NCBI GenBank assembly: GCA_937915285.1
Contig: CALDNG010000378.1
Coordinates: forward strand, 1 to 18,793
Source of the DNA: an uncultured Desulfomonile sp.
GTDB taxonomy: Bacteria > Desulfobacterota > Desulfomonilia > Desulfomonilales > Desulfomonilaceae
Direction of reading: 5' to 3'
DNA length: 18,793 nucleotides
Below the pieces are notes generated by a model that was given only the letters and a program-made list of their open reading frames with translations, searched no databases and was not told the DNA's origin. Shown here in pieces: positions 7,255 to 14,355 of the stretch. A program made the position numbers and the translations under genes. Position 1 is the stretch's first letter; every line of letters starts with the position of its first letter.

Positions 7255-8763
7255 ATGAAGCTAGGTTTTTGCGAAAAGTGCGATAAACCGACCGATGCGT
7301 GCTATGAAATACGTAATAATAAGGTTTACTTGGTAAAGTTTTGCAAAGATTGTGGAAGAACATCCTCGCTGGTTACCAAGGACGCTCGCAAGTGGCGTTG
7401 GAAAAGGGAAATCGCTTGTTATCAAGAACCTGCTGGCCCCACTTGTTCTTTGGACTGCAAATCATGTGACCATCAGTTGCACACTAAACCATCTACAGTC
7501 TCAATTGACGTTACTAACCTGTGTAATCAGCGCTGTCCAATCTGCCTAGCTTACGTCGATGCAATGGGTTTTGCCTATCATCCCCCCCTGGAGTACTTTG
7601 AAAAAATATTCAGACATTTCCAGAAGCAGCATCCCAAGCCGAACATGTGTTTTTTCGGGGGTGAGCCAACTGTTCACGCCAATTTTACTGAGATCGTAAA
7701 AATGGCGCGTGACTATGGTTTCCAGGTTCAACTATTCACCAATGGGGTCAAGCTTGCGGACAGGCGATATTGTGAGGAGCTTTGTTCTCTGGGCATTCAG
7801 GTGAATTTCAGCCTGGACGGAACCAGGCCGGACATATATAAAACGTTGAGGGGTGACAACTCCCTTGAGGTGAAACGACGGGCTTTCAGGAATGTCATTG
7901 AATGTGGAGTCAATAAGCTAGCGGTTATATCTACAGTGGCAGAAGGCGTCAATGACTCCAACATGCGGGAAATGATGGAATTCATTCATGAGCACAAGGA
8001 TCATGTGTCGGTTTGGGGTTTTGTTCCACTGACACCGTGCTGGGAATCAAAACATGTCAAGCTCGAGCCTACCACCACGGAATGTGTCGAAAAGATTTTT
8101 GAACAGATGATCCCTGATATAGAATTTGTATCTACCGGTATGATGAAATTTGAAGTCCTGTCGAAATTTTTCGGCAGGCAAACACTTGGTGGCTCCCATC
8201 CCAATTGTGAAAGCGCTACCCTAATGGTTTCGGATGGATCTCATTACGTTCCCATTTCATCATACTTGACCATCCCACTTTCCCAGTTGTTGGCCGAACT
8301 AAGAGAGATTGACGCCATTCTCCTCTCACAGTCGCCCAATTCCAGGGATGGTTGGCTGCAGAAGGCGCTTTTCGACGTCAAGACCCTTTCCAAGACAGTG
8401 GCTATTCTTTACAAATCCATGAGATTCCGGAAGATCTTTGGCGACAGATATGTTTTCAATGGCATGATGTCCCTGTTGGATCTGGTTAAAGGCCGGAAAA
8501 TAGACAGAATTCTAGCTGAGCGAACCTGTTTTAAGCGGATACTTACCATGATCACGATCCCTTACGAAGACAAGGGCGGTTTGGAAGATGCCCGGTTGAA
8601 GGATTGCCCGGCAGTATTTGCTTACGAGGATGTCGTCACCGGCAGGATCAAAACGGCTGCCTTCTGTTCCTGGCAGACAATAAAGGATGATGTGTGCCGC
8701 AAGATCCAGGCTCATTACGAAAGCGAGCCAGAGCGCAAAAGCCAGAAGGCCCTACTGTCCTGA
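7255..8763 (+). CDS. Radical SAM protein, COG1964 / tetraether-synthase-like
   Basis: This 502-residue enzyme binds a [4Fe-4S] cluster through C90-x3-C94-x2-C97 (CNQRCPIC), with GGEP at 135-138 contacting S-adenosylmethionine. Before the core lie two cysteine pairs (C6/C9 and C30/C33) that could form a rubredoxin-like or zinc site, and then C64-x3-C68-x2-C71 followed by DHQLHT, a probable auxiliary cluster. Further cysteines occur in PNCES and near the C-terminus (DCPAVF, FCSWQ). This order, including C..DC..C..H..HT just before VTN.CN..CP.C, is the pattern I know from COG1964, which includes the archaeal tetraether synthase MJ0619/Tes that joins lipid chains; Tes is also about 500 residues. 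Membership of radical SAM is certain, the COG1964 link is likely and the substrate is unknown. GGGAG at 7244-7248 supports the ATG. A GT2 gene follows 111 nt downstream. Confidence 0.85.
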   Translation: MKLGFCEKCDKPTDACYEIRNNKVYLVKFCKDCGRTSSLVTKDARKWRWKREIACYQEPAGPTCSLDCKSCDHQLHTKPSTVSIDVTNLCNQRCPICLAYVDAMGFAYHPPLEYFEKIFRHFQKQHPKPNMCFFGGEPTVHANFTEIVKMARDYGFQVQLFTNGVKLADRRYCEELCSLGIQVNFSLDGTRPDIYKTLRGDNSLEVKRRAFRNVIECGVNKLAVISTVAEGVNDSNMREMMEFIHEHKDHVSVWGFVPLTPCWESKHVKLEPTTTECVEKIFEQMIPDIEFVSTGMMKFEVLSKFFGRQTLGGSHPNCESATLMVSDGSHYVPISSYLTIPLSQLLAELREIDAILLSQSPNSRDGWLQKALFDVKTLSKTVAILYKSMRFRKIFGDRYVFNGMMSLLDLVKGRKIDRILAERTCFKRILTMITIPYEDKGGLEDARLKDCPAVFAYEDVVTGRIKTAAFCSWQTIKDDVCRKIQAHYESEPERKSQKALLS

Positions 8764-8874
8764 ACTAAGACCGACTTGTTTGATTTAGGAAATTGTTGTT
8801 AAACAGTCTTGCATCAGTCCTTTTTAGACATATAAACCGACTACGGCATAACGGACCGGAACGGCAACTGACCG

Positions 8875-9753
8875 GTGGAATCCGAGAGAGATTTCTTGTT
8901 GTCATTGTCTCCGCTAGTTAGCGCAGTCATACCTACCTATAACCGGGCTAATGTGATATCCCGCGCCATTCGCTCGGTTATGACCCAAACCTACAGACCG
9001 ATTGAAATAGTTGTTGTGGATGACGGCTCTGAGGACGATACCTCGGAAGTCCTGCTGAAATTTCCAGGCATAAAAATACTGGCCCAGGCCAATCTCGGTG
9101 TCTCTGCCGCCCGAAACACGGGAATTGCTAACTCGACAGGCTCCCTCGTCGCCTTCCTGGATTCTGATGACGAATGGCTCCCCGAAAAAATTCAGAAACA
9201 GGTTGAGCTATATACTAGGGATCAGCCATATTTCATCTGTCATACCAATGAAATATGGTTGCGAAATGAAAAACCGGTTTCTCAAAAGACCATACATTTG
9301 AAGCAGGGCGGTTATTTCTTTGAGCGGGCTCTTGAACGCTGTCTTATTAGTCCGTCCGCAACCGTTATTTCCCGTGCGCTTCTGGATGAGGTTGGATGGT
9401 TTGATGAAAGGCTCGTGGCTGCAGAAGATTACGACTTGTGGCTTCGAATAACTTCTTGTTACAGGGTTGACTTCGTGGATGAGCCACTTGTAATAAAACG
9501 TGCCGGTGAATCCAACCAGCTATCCCTGGTAACCCCTGCCATAGACAGATTCCGCATAATCGCCCTGGAGAAAATCATCAGTCACGCCAATTTGAGGTAT
9601 GATCAGCGAAAGGCCGCTATTAAAACTCTTGTCAGGAAAGCAAATATACTTTCCGCTGGCTGCCGTAAGCGCGGAAACATTGGGGAGGCAACATATTACA
9701 GTGAACTGGCACGAAAATACTCAGACATTAATGATGAGCCTCAGGGAGATTAA
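8875..9753 (+). CDS. Family 2 glycosyltransferase
   Basis: This 292-residue, GT-A-fold enzyme transfers a sugar from a nucleotide-sugar donor. Signatures are in order: VSAVIPTYNRANVI at the N-terminus, VVDDGSEDDT (D49, D50), NLGVSAARNTGI, the metal-binding DXD in LDSDDEW (D96, D98), and the likely catalytic base region EDYDLWLR (184-191). There is no transmembrane segment and no C-terminal membrane anchor, so it is probably a soluble or peripheral cytoplasmic enzyme. The start is a GTG at 8875 with no strong ribosome binding site nearby, so the exact start is uncertain by a few codons. Its 3' end overlaps the ParB-domain gene by 23 nt, suggesting translational coupling. Acceptor and sugar cannot be predicted. 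Position after a Tes-like enzyme leaves a lipid acceptor possible. Confidence 0.85.
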   Translation: MESERDFLLSLSPLVSAVIPTYNRANVISRAIRSVMTQTYRPIEIVVVDDGSEDDTSEVLLKFPGIKILAQANLGVSAARNTGIANSTGSLVAFLDSDDEWLPEKIQKQVELYTRDQPYFICHTNEIWLRNEKPVSQKTIHLKQGGYFFERALERCLISPSATVISRALLDEVGWFDERLVAAEDYDLWLRITSCYRVDFVDEPLVIKRAGESNQLSLVTPAIDRFRIIALEKIISHANLRYDQRKAAIKTLVRKANILSAGCRKRGNIGEATYYSELARKYSDINDEPQGD

Positions 9754-10630
9754 CCTCTGGGACAGAACTTATTATCTGCCGTGTTTCGATGGATTAGACG
9801 ATCTAGTAGAGTCTGTGAAAAGAGTCGGGATCCTTTCACCCCCATTCGTGACAAGAAATGAACATGGGCAAATGATTCCTGTGACAGGACGCCGAAGGCT
9901 TATGGCAGCGCTTCGGGCTGAGGCCGAAAGCACAGCCGTTCGTGAGGTCCCATCGTGCGTGTCTGAACGTAATCTTGTGGACGTGATTTTCTGGGATAAT
10001 CTATGGAGAATTCGCGGAAGCCTGGTTTGCGCTGCGATTATGATTGAACGGCTTTTCCAGGCACTGCCCTTACAAGTGGTGGCCGAACAGTACATGCAAT
10101 GGATGGGGATTCCGCCTCGAGGCCCCAGGGTGGCCAGACTCAGGTCGATCGCAAATCTCGAGGAGCGTTGTCTCAGGGATATTTGGTCGGGTCGAATTCT
10201 CGAAAAAACTGCTGCGCTACTCACAAGGCTAACTGATGAAGAGCGCTCGGTTATTCTGGATTTCTGCTTTCATTTCGGATGGAATGCCAACAAGAACGCC
10301 GAGGTTGTTCAGGCTTTATACGATGTTTCCATATTCCGCAACAGGCCGGTCGTTGAAATCATTTCAGAGATTTCAGAAACCATTCAAAAGAAATATCCTG
10401 ACGCAGTCCTTAGCCAGAAAGCCGACAACATGAGGGAACTGATCAAATCCATGAAGTCCCCGGATCTGGATCATCACGAATCCTTGTTTCATGAGTGGCG
10501 GGATAATCTCGAATTACCCAGCAATATTCTTGTAAGGCACGCCCAATCATTTGAAAGCGAAGCCTTAACGATTGAACTCAAGGTAAATTCAAAAGAACAG
10601 GCAGAGGAACTGATAAAAAAAATCCTTTAA
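9731..10630 (+). CDS. ParB N-terminal (ParB/Srx) domain protein
   Basis: This protein of about 299 residues starts with a ParB/Srx-fold domain. Residues 24-42 (DLVESVKRVGILSPPFV) and the VTGRRRLMAAL segment (51-61) match the ParB pattern in which a GxRRxxA loop binds a nucleotide. In chromosome-segregating ParB this domain is a CTPase. The middle (about 95-180) is helical and could be a DNA-binding region. The C-terminus is helical, ending EQAEELIKKIL. No parA lies nearby and no parS-like site was seen, so it is not the segregation ParB and is more likely a regulator or a specialised enzyme. I chose the tandem ATG-ATG at 9731/9734. The frame is open back to 9599, but that part lies wholly inside the glycosyltransferase gene and gives no family-like sequence. 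No strong ribosome binding site is present, consistent with coupling to the upstream gene. Confidence 0.75.
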   Translation: MMSLREINLWDRTYYLPCFDGLDDLVESVKRVGILSPPFVTRNEHGQMIPVTGRRRLMAALRAEAESTAVREVPSCVSERNLVDVIFWDNLWRIRGSLVCAAIMIERLFQALPLQVVAEQYMQWMGIPPRGPRVARLRSIANLEERCLRDIWSGRILEKTAALLTRLTDEERSVILDFCFHFGWNANKNAEVVQALYDVSIFRNRPVVEIISEISETIQKKYPDAVLSQKADNMRELIKSMKSPDLDHHESLFHEWRDNLELPSNILVRHAQSFESEALTIELKVNSKEQAEELIKKIL

Positions 10631-10661
10631 ATGACCCAAAAAGAACAAGCCCATTTGGGCT
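10631..10661 (-). terminator. Terminator-like hairpin of the small minus-strand gene
   Basis: Read on the - strand, AGCCC (from 10661) pairs with GGGCT (to 10648) around a 4-nt loop. The sequence continues TGTTCTTTTT toward 10637. The stem includes the T of the stop codon of the 52-codon gene. The stem is short (5 bp), so efficiency may be modest. Read on the + strand there is no U-tract after the hairpin, which argues that it serves the - strand gene and not the ParB-domain gene. Confidence 0.5.
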
Positions 10662-10819
10662 CAGCAGACTTTGAACTTGTCTTTCAGACTTTGAGGCAGT
10701 TCACTGTCGTCAATCTGTTCTATTGAAGTATTGACAATTTCATCGATTCTCTTTTTCTGACTGTTTGTCGCATCCTCTATTATTGTGTCAGTGGCGGAAT
10801 TTTTTTCGTCGTTTTTCAC
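10661..10819 (-). CDS. Small 52-residue hypothetical protein, charged, ending in cysteine
   Basis: A short reading frame begins with GTG at 10819 and ends with TGA at 10661. An excellent ribosome binding site, AGGAGGT (10830-10824), lies 4 nt before the GTG, and a terminator-like hairpin with a U-tract follows immediately. The product begins MKNDEKNSATDTI, has a charged helical middle (QKKRIDEIVNTSIEQIDD) and ends ELPQSLKDKFKVC, with its only cysteine as the last residue. No signal peptide or membrane segment is present. I do not recognise the family. It lies divergent from the SPL-like radical SAM gene and convergent to the ParB-domain gene. A small regulatory or partner protein is plausible. 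A peptide substrate for one of the two radical SAM enzymes is possible but unsupported beyond proximity. Confidence 0.6.
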   Translation of the reverse strand: MKNDEKNSATDTIIEDATNSQKKRIDEIVNTSIEQIDDSELPQSLKDKFKVC

Positions 10820-10862
10820 TGGGACCTCCTCTCAATGGGCAATTTGAAGTCATCTGGAATAT

Positions 10863-10908
10863 AATGACATTTTACTATCGTTGACATGGACGGGTCAACA
10901 ATGTCATT
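10863..10908. promoter_or_regulatory. Nested inverted repeats in the divergent region upstream of the SPL-like gene
   Basis: An outer pair AATGACAT (10863-10870) / ATGTCATT (10901-10908) is perfect over 8 bp and encloses an inner pair GTTGAC (10880-10885) / GTCAAC (10894-10899), perfect over 6 bp. The inner left arm overlaps a TTGACA (10881-10886) that could be a -35 element for the + strand gene, though I find no good -10 at 16-18 nt. The region separates the 52-codon minus-strand gene (start 10819) from the SPL-like gene (start 10981), so an operator controlling both directions is a reasonable reading. A structured 5' leader is the alternative. Confidence 0.45.
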
Positions 10909-10980
10909 GCTGCGGGTCCTGTCGGCGATCGAACACAATAGTTTGGGTTCCACCATTTCATCAATAGGTAAAAAATCAGC

Positions 10981-12078
10981 ATGAAGTTTCCCGTAGACGA
11001 GATTTGGATAGATAATGACGCGGCGGATTACAGATTGTGCGCTGAGATAGCAGGCAGGTCTCCTCATTCAAAGGTTTTAGTGGGCAGCGAATACGAGGCT
11101 GAAGCTCGAAAAATGGAGTTGGATCCCAACCCATTCAAAAAAGGTAAGAGAATTCTGAAACTGGTAAAACACAAAGGATCTTTTGTAAAACCTTGCCCTG
11201 GAACACGTGAATACGTTTGTTGCAATCTGGAAATACTTCACATTGGACAAGGTTGCCCAATGGATTGCCGTTATTGCGCTCTACAGTTCTATTTCAACAG
11301 GCCGGTGATGGAAGTATTCGTGAATCAGGATGAAATGTTGAGTGAACTATCTGAATACATGAAAAAATCGGATAAGCCGTTTCACAGGTTTTGCACTGGA
11401 GAATTCGCAGACTCGCTGGCCCTGGATCCCCTGACAAATCTCTCATCAAAACTCGTGGACCTTTTCAGAGGCCAGAGCAGGGCTTCCCTGGAAATAAAGA
11501 CAAAGACAGATTCGGTTTCTTCCTTGATAGATTGTGAACCCGCTCAAAATGTTGTGGTCAGTTTTTCAATGAACTCCATGAATGTAAACAGAAAGGAAGA
11601 GATTGGGGCGGCGAGCATTTCAAAGCGTTTGAAGGCGGCTTCAAAAATTGAGGAGGCCGGCTACAGGACCGGTTTTCATTTTGACCCCATAATTCCTCAT
11701 GAAAACTGGAAGAGGGAATATAGGAGAACGGTAGAGCAAATATTTGACTCGGTGAGTCCCGAATCCATAGCATGGTTTTCGCTTGGTGTGATTAGGTTTC
11801 AGCCCGTATTGAAAGACATTGTGACCTCAAGGTTTGGTCCGCTCACCTATTTCCATGATGCTTTTAACCCGGGACTTGATGGAAAGAGCAGGATATTTGT
11901 GGACCGAAGGATTGAGATTTACCGATTCATGGCTAAATCAATAAGATCAAGATCACCTGAGGCACGAATCTACCTGTGTATGGAATCGCCCGAGGTGTGG
12001 GCCAAATCCCTCGGGATGGACATGACCTCCAATGAGCAACTCGCCGGTTATCTCGACGAGGCTTTCCTGGGGACTTGA
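10981..12078 (+). CDS. Spore photoproduct lyase-like radical SAM protein
   Basis: This 365-residue protein has the radical SAM motif C92-x3-C96-x2-C99 (CPMDCRYC) preceded by PGTREYVCC and followed by ALQFYFNRP and VFVNQDE, which is the spore photoproduct lyase (SPL) family pattern. TGEFADSLALDPLT (139-152) and EIKTKT are further family segments. The residue before TGEF is a cysteine, C138, which by position may correspond to the catalytic hydrogen-donor cysteine of Bacillus SPL (C141). In Bacillus SPL reverses a thymine dimer of spore DNA. Because the window encodes LPS synthesis and shows no sporulation genes, this homologue probably acts on another substrate or in vegetative repair. An in-frame stop at 10969 fixes the start at or after the ATG at 10981; the ribosome binding site is weak (AGG 12 nt upstream). 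The PLC/P1-like gene follows closely. Confidence 0.8.
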   Translation: MKFPVDEIWIDNDAADYRLCAEIAGRSPHSKVLVGSEYEAEARKMELDPNPFKKGKRILKLVKHKGSFVKPCPGTREYVCCNLEILHIGQGCPMDCRYCALQFYFNRPVMEVFVNQDEMLSELSEYMKKSDKPFHRFCTGEFADSLALDPLTNLSSKLVDLFRGQSRASLEIKTKTDSVSSLIDCEPAQNVVVSFSMNSMNVNRKEEIGAASISKRLKAASKIEEAGYRTGFHFDPIIPHENWKREYRRTVEQIFDSVSPESIAWFSLGVIRFQPVLKDIVTSRFGPLTYFHDAFNPGLDGKSRIFVDRRIEIYRFMAKSIRSRSPEARIYLCMESPEVWAKSLGMDMTSNEQLAGYLDEAFLGT

Positions 12079-12109
12079 ACTTTTTGGCCTTAAGATCCGG
12101 AATCCTGAA

Positions 12110-13360
12110 ATGAGCAACTCGAATAATACAACCAGATTGATGTCATGGAATACGCACTCCCTAATATCGAGGTTTTCGCTTTGTGAGTATTTTTCCAAAA
12201 ATGAGTTCGAAAAAGTGGCTGTTTCTCCATTGGATAAGTTCATATCGAAGTGTAGGGACAGGTTGCTGGAATTTTCGCTGGTATTTCACAAGGACTTATA
12301 CAACAGACTGGGGCTGGGTCACCCCGATGGCCGAAAAGTAGAGAGCCTGGAAACCATCGGGGATTTTATTCGCATTTTCAGGCTGAACCCTCAAACACAA
12401 TTCCATCATGTGCGCGTCTACCGCCTCGAAGAATTGTCACCGGGGACTGGTCACGATGTAAGCAGGGAAGGGCCACCAGGTCACTCATACATACCTGTTG
12501 AAGTTGGCGCTGAAATTCCGGTCTTCGAAATTATTTGCGCTTACTCAGATGAACCGGACTGGGGCATGGATCAGAACATTTTTTCAGTTCGGGAGTATGG
12601 TTTGGCCAATCCACCATTCGGTCCGGTAAAGGGTATGAGTTCACAGGCCCCTTTTCACATGGGCTTTCCGCATGAGAGCAGGCTTGCCTACTGGATTGTT
12701 CCAAGTCTGGGAAGAAGTCTCGTGTCGACAAGGGTAAGGATGTGCCTGGGGCTTTCAGAAATTGCGTTTGCTCAAGGAATGGACTATTGGGGCTGGCGTT
12801 TTGCAGCGTGGGCGGCTCATTACCTCCAGGACATTACTTGCCCGGTTCACTGCATGCCCATACCGGTAGCGCCCAAGGCACTGATAGTAAATTTAATGAT
12901 GAATCCGAGTCCGACAAAGTTTTTTAAGAAGTGCAGGGACTTGTTCAGGAACCGGCACGGACTTTTTGAAGCTAGCGTATGCTATCTAATGAATAAAAGC
13001 GTCAAGCAAGACTCTGATCGCAGGCTGATAGACGTTCTTTTGTTTGCATCGGATGGACTTGACGCCAACGTGGATTCTGTCATCAGGTCGGCTTCGGAAA
13101 CTCCGCATAATCTGGCTCCAAAAATTATTGATTTTCTGGTAAATTTGTATTCCTATCCGGTTGTTGATCAACCAGAGCGCTACGTGAACCCGGAAGGGGA
13201 GTTTTTGATTAACGGTCTCCTCGAGGAGGCGATTACAAAGCGTCCGCAATTCTATGATGGATTTGTTGATTCTGTATGCAAGTGTCTTGAACAGGCAGGA
13301 AGGGTCACCAGATTTGTGATTGTCACTTCAAGACGAGGCGCCCAACATGATAGTTGGTAA
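12110..13360 (+). CDS. Zinc-dependent phospholipase C / P1-nuclease superfamily protein
   Basis: The signature H237-YLQ-D241-ITCPV-H247 has the H-x3-D-x5-H spacing of the trinuclear zinc site in P1 nuclease and Bacillus phospholipase C. Further downstream, H283-x3-E287 (NRHGLFEA) matches the PLC H142/E146 pair. Candidate earlier ligands are D147 (YSDEPDW), H183 or H188 (PFHMGFPHES), and an early W13-NT-H16. With these the metal site looks complete. Family members hydrolyse phosphodiester or phosphomonoester bonds in phospholipids or single-stranded nucleic acid. Known ones are secreted, yet none of the possible starts here gives a signal peptide, so this one may act in the cytoplasm. I chose the ATG at 12110 (GGA 8 nt upstream). 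An in-frame ATG at 12032 overlaps the SPL-like gene by 47 nt, and 12140 is a third choice. The product is about 416 residues, longer than P1 nuclease (about 270). Confidence 0.7.
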   Translation: MSNSNNTTRLMSWNTHSLISRFSLCEYFSKNEFEKVAVSPLDKFISKCRDRLLEFSLVFHKDLYNRLGLGHPDGRKVESLETIGDFIRIFRLNPQTQFHHVRVYRLEELSPGTGHDVSREGPPGHSYIPVEVGAEIPVFEIICAYSDEPDWGMDQNIFSVREYGLANPPFGPVKGMSSQAPFHMGFPHESRLAYWIVPSLGRSLVSTRVRMCLGLSEIAFAQGMDYWGWRFAAWAAHYLQDITCPVHCMPIPVAPKALIVNLMMNPSPTKFFKKCRDLFRNRHGLFEASVCYLMNKSVKQDSDRRLIDVLLFASDGLDANVDSVIRSASETPHNLAPKIIDFLVNLYSYPVVDQPERYVNPEGEFLINGLLEEAITKRPQFYDGFVDSVCKCLEQAGRVTRFVIVTSRRGAQHDSW

Positions 13361-13470
13361 TAGTCAAAGACGCTATCTCCCTGCGCATTGGCGAAGAAAA
13401 ACCATGTTCCTTAAAACATACAAAATACATGAGACTCATATCTAATCCAAATTCAAGGAGGAATTGGATA

Positions 13471-14355
13471 ATGAAGCCTTTAAGGGGAATTTTTTTTCTG
13501 ATGGCTCTCTTTTTGGTGATGGCTCCTTTCTCGTACGCTGACCTGGATCAGATAAAGGCTACAGGTGAATTGAGGCATCTCGGTGTTCCTTACGCCAATT
13601 TTGTTACGGGTGACGGCGAGGGTCTGGATGCCAGAATCATAAAACTCTACTGTGATCGAATTGGGGTTAAATATCGATATGTTAAAACCAACTGGGATTC
13701 GGTGATCAGTGATCTTTCCGGCAAGAAGTTCAAAGTCAAAGGGGACGAGGTTGAGATCATAGGAGAGACTCCGGTGAGGGGGGACATCATCGGAAATGGA
13801 CTGACATTCATACCCTGGAGACAGAAGATTATCAACTATTCAATTCCCTATTTCCCTTCTGCCATTTGGGTCATAGCAAAGGCTGATTCTGCGCTCAAAC
13901 CAATTCTTCCAACATCCGATCAGGCCAAGGATGTGGAAATGACCAGGGATCTGTTAAGAGGAAAGGATGTTCTGGGTATCAAGAACACCTGTGTAGACCT
14001 TGATCTGTACAATCTTCCCGAGGCCAGACCGGTCTACAAAGAGGGAATAACATTGAATGACCTGGCTGCCGCGCTTGTAAAGGGCGCAGCGGAAGTTTCC
14101 ATTCTGGATGTTCCCGATTCACTGATAGCCCTATCCAAGTTTCCAGGGAAAATCAAAATCCTTGGTTCAATTACCGGTAAACAGGACATGGGGTTTGGGT
14201 TCTCCAAAGATTCACCCAAGCTTTTGGAATCGTTCAACCAGTTCCTTGTCGAACTCAAATCCAGCGGAGAACTCACGAATCTAATTCTGAAATATTATCC
14301 GGGTATAGACAGATACTTCCCAGAGGTATTGAAAAGGGATAACAAAACGCAATGA
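13471..14355 (+). CDS. Periplasmic solute-binding protein, family 3
   Basis: This 294-residue protein begins with a Sec signal peptide: positive residues K2 and R5, a hydrophobic core, and a likely cleavage after SYA at residue 23. The mature part follows the family-3 (amino-acid-binding-like) fold, with DLDQIKATGELRHLG at its start, GLDARIIKLYC and the second-lobe segments expected of a two-lobe binding protein. There is no lipobox cysteine, so it is soluble in the periplasm. AAGGAGGAA at 13455-13463 sits 7 nt before the ATG. The frame extends back to 13354, but that extension lacks a ribosome binding site and would bury the signal peptide. No transporter permease or ATPase is nearby. Its stop overlaps the start of the hybrid kinase as ATGA (14352-14355), so it probably presents its ligand to that kinase and does not feed a transporter. 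Confidence 0.85.
   Translation: MKPLRGIFFLMALFLVMAPFSYADLDQIKATGELRHLGVPYANFVTGDGEGLDARIIKLYCDRIGVKYRYVKTNWDSVISDLSGKKFKVKGDEVEIIGETPVRGDIIGNGLTFIPWRQKIINYSIPYFPSAIWVIAKADSALKPILPTSDQAKDVEMTRDLLRGKDVLGIKNTCVDLDLYNLPEARPVYKEGITLNDLAAALVKGAAEVSILDVPDSLIALSKFPGKIKILGSITGKQDMGFGFSKDSPKLLESFNQFLVELKSSGELTNLILKYYPGIDRYFPEVLKRDNKTQ

Noticed and set aside
8764..8874. ACCGG / CCGGT inverted repeat before the glycosyltransferase gene
   Set aside because: Only 5 bp arms, with no further symmetry and no U-tract; within chance expectation.
9599..9730. Upstream extension of the ParB-domain protein
   Set aside because: It lies fully inside the glycosyltransferase gene, which is well supported, and adds no ParB-like sequence.
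9731..10630. Partitioning locus (ParAB-parS)
   Set aside because: Only the ParB N-terminal domain is recognisable; there is no parA, no parS-like repeat and no replication gene nearby.
10631..10726. 31-codon + strand frame right after the ParB-domain gene
   Set aside because: It lies antisense to the better supported 52-codon - strand gene and has no ribosome binding site of its own.
13354..13470. Upstream extension of the solute-binding protein
   Set aside because: It would bury a clear signal peptide, and a strong AAGGAGGAA site points to the ATG at 13471.
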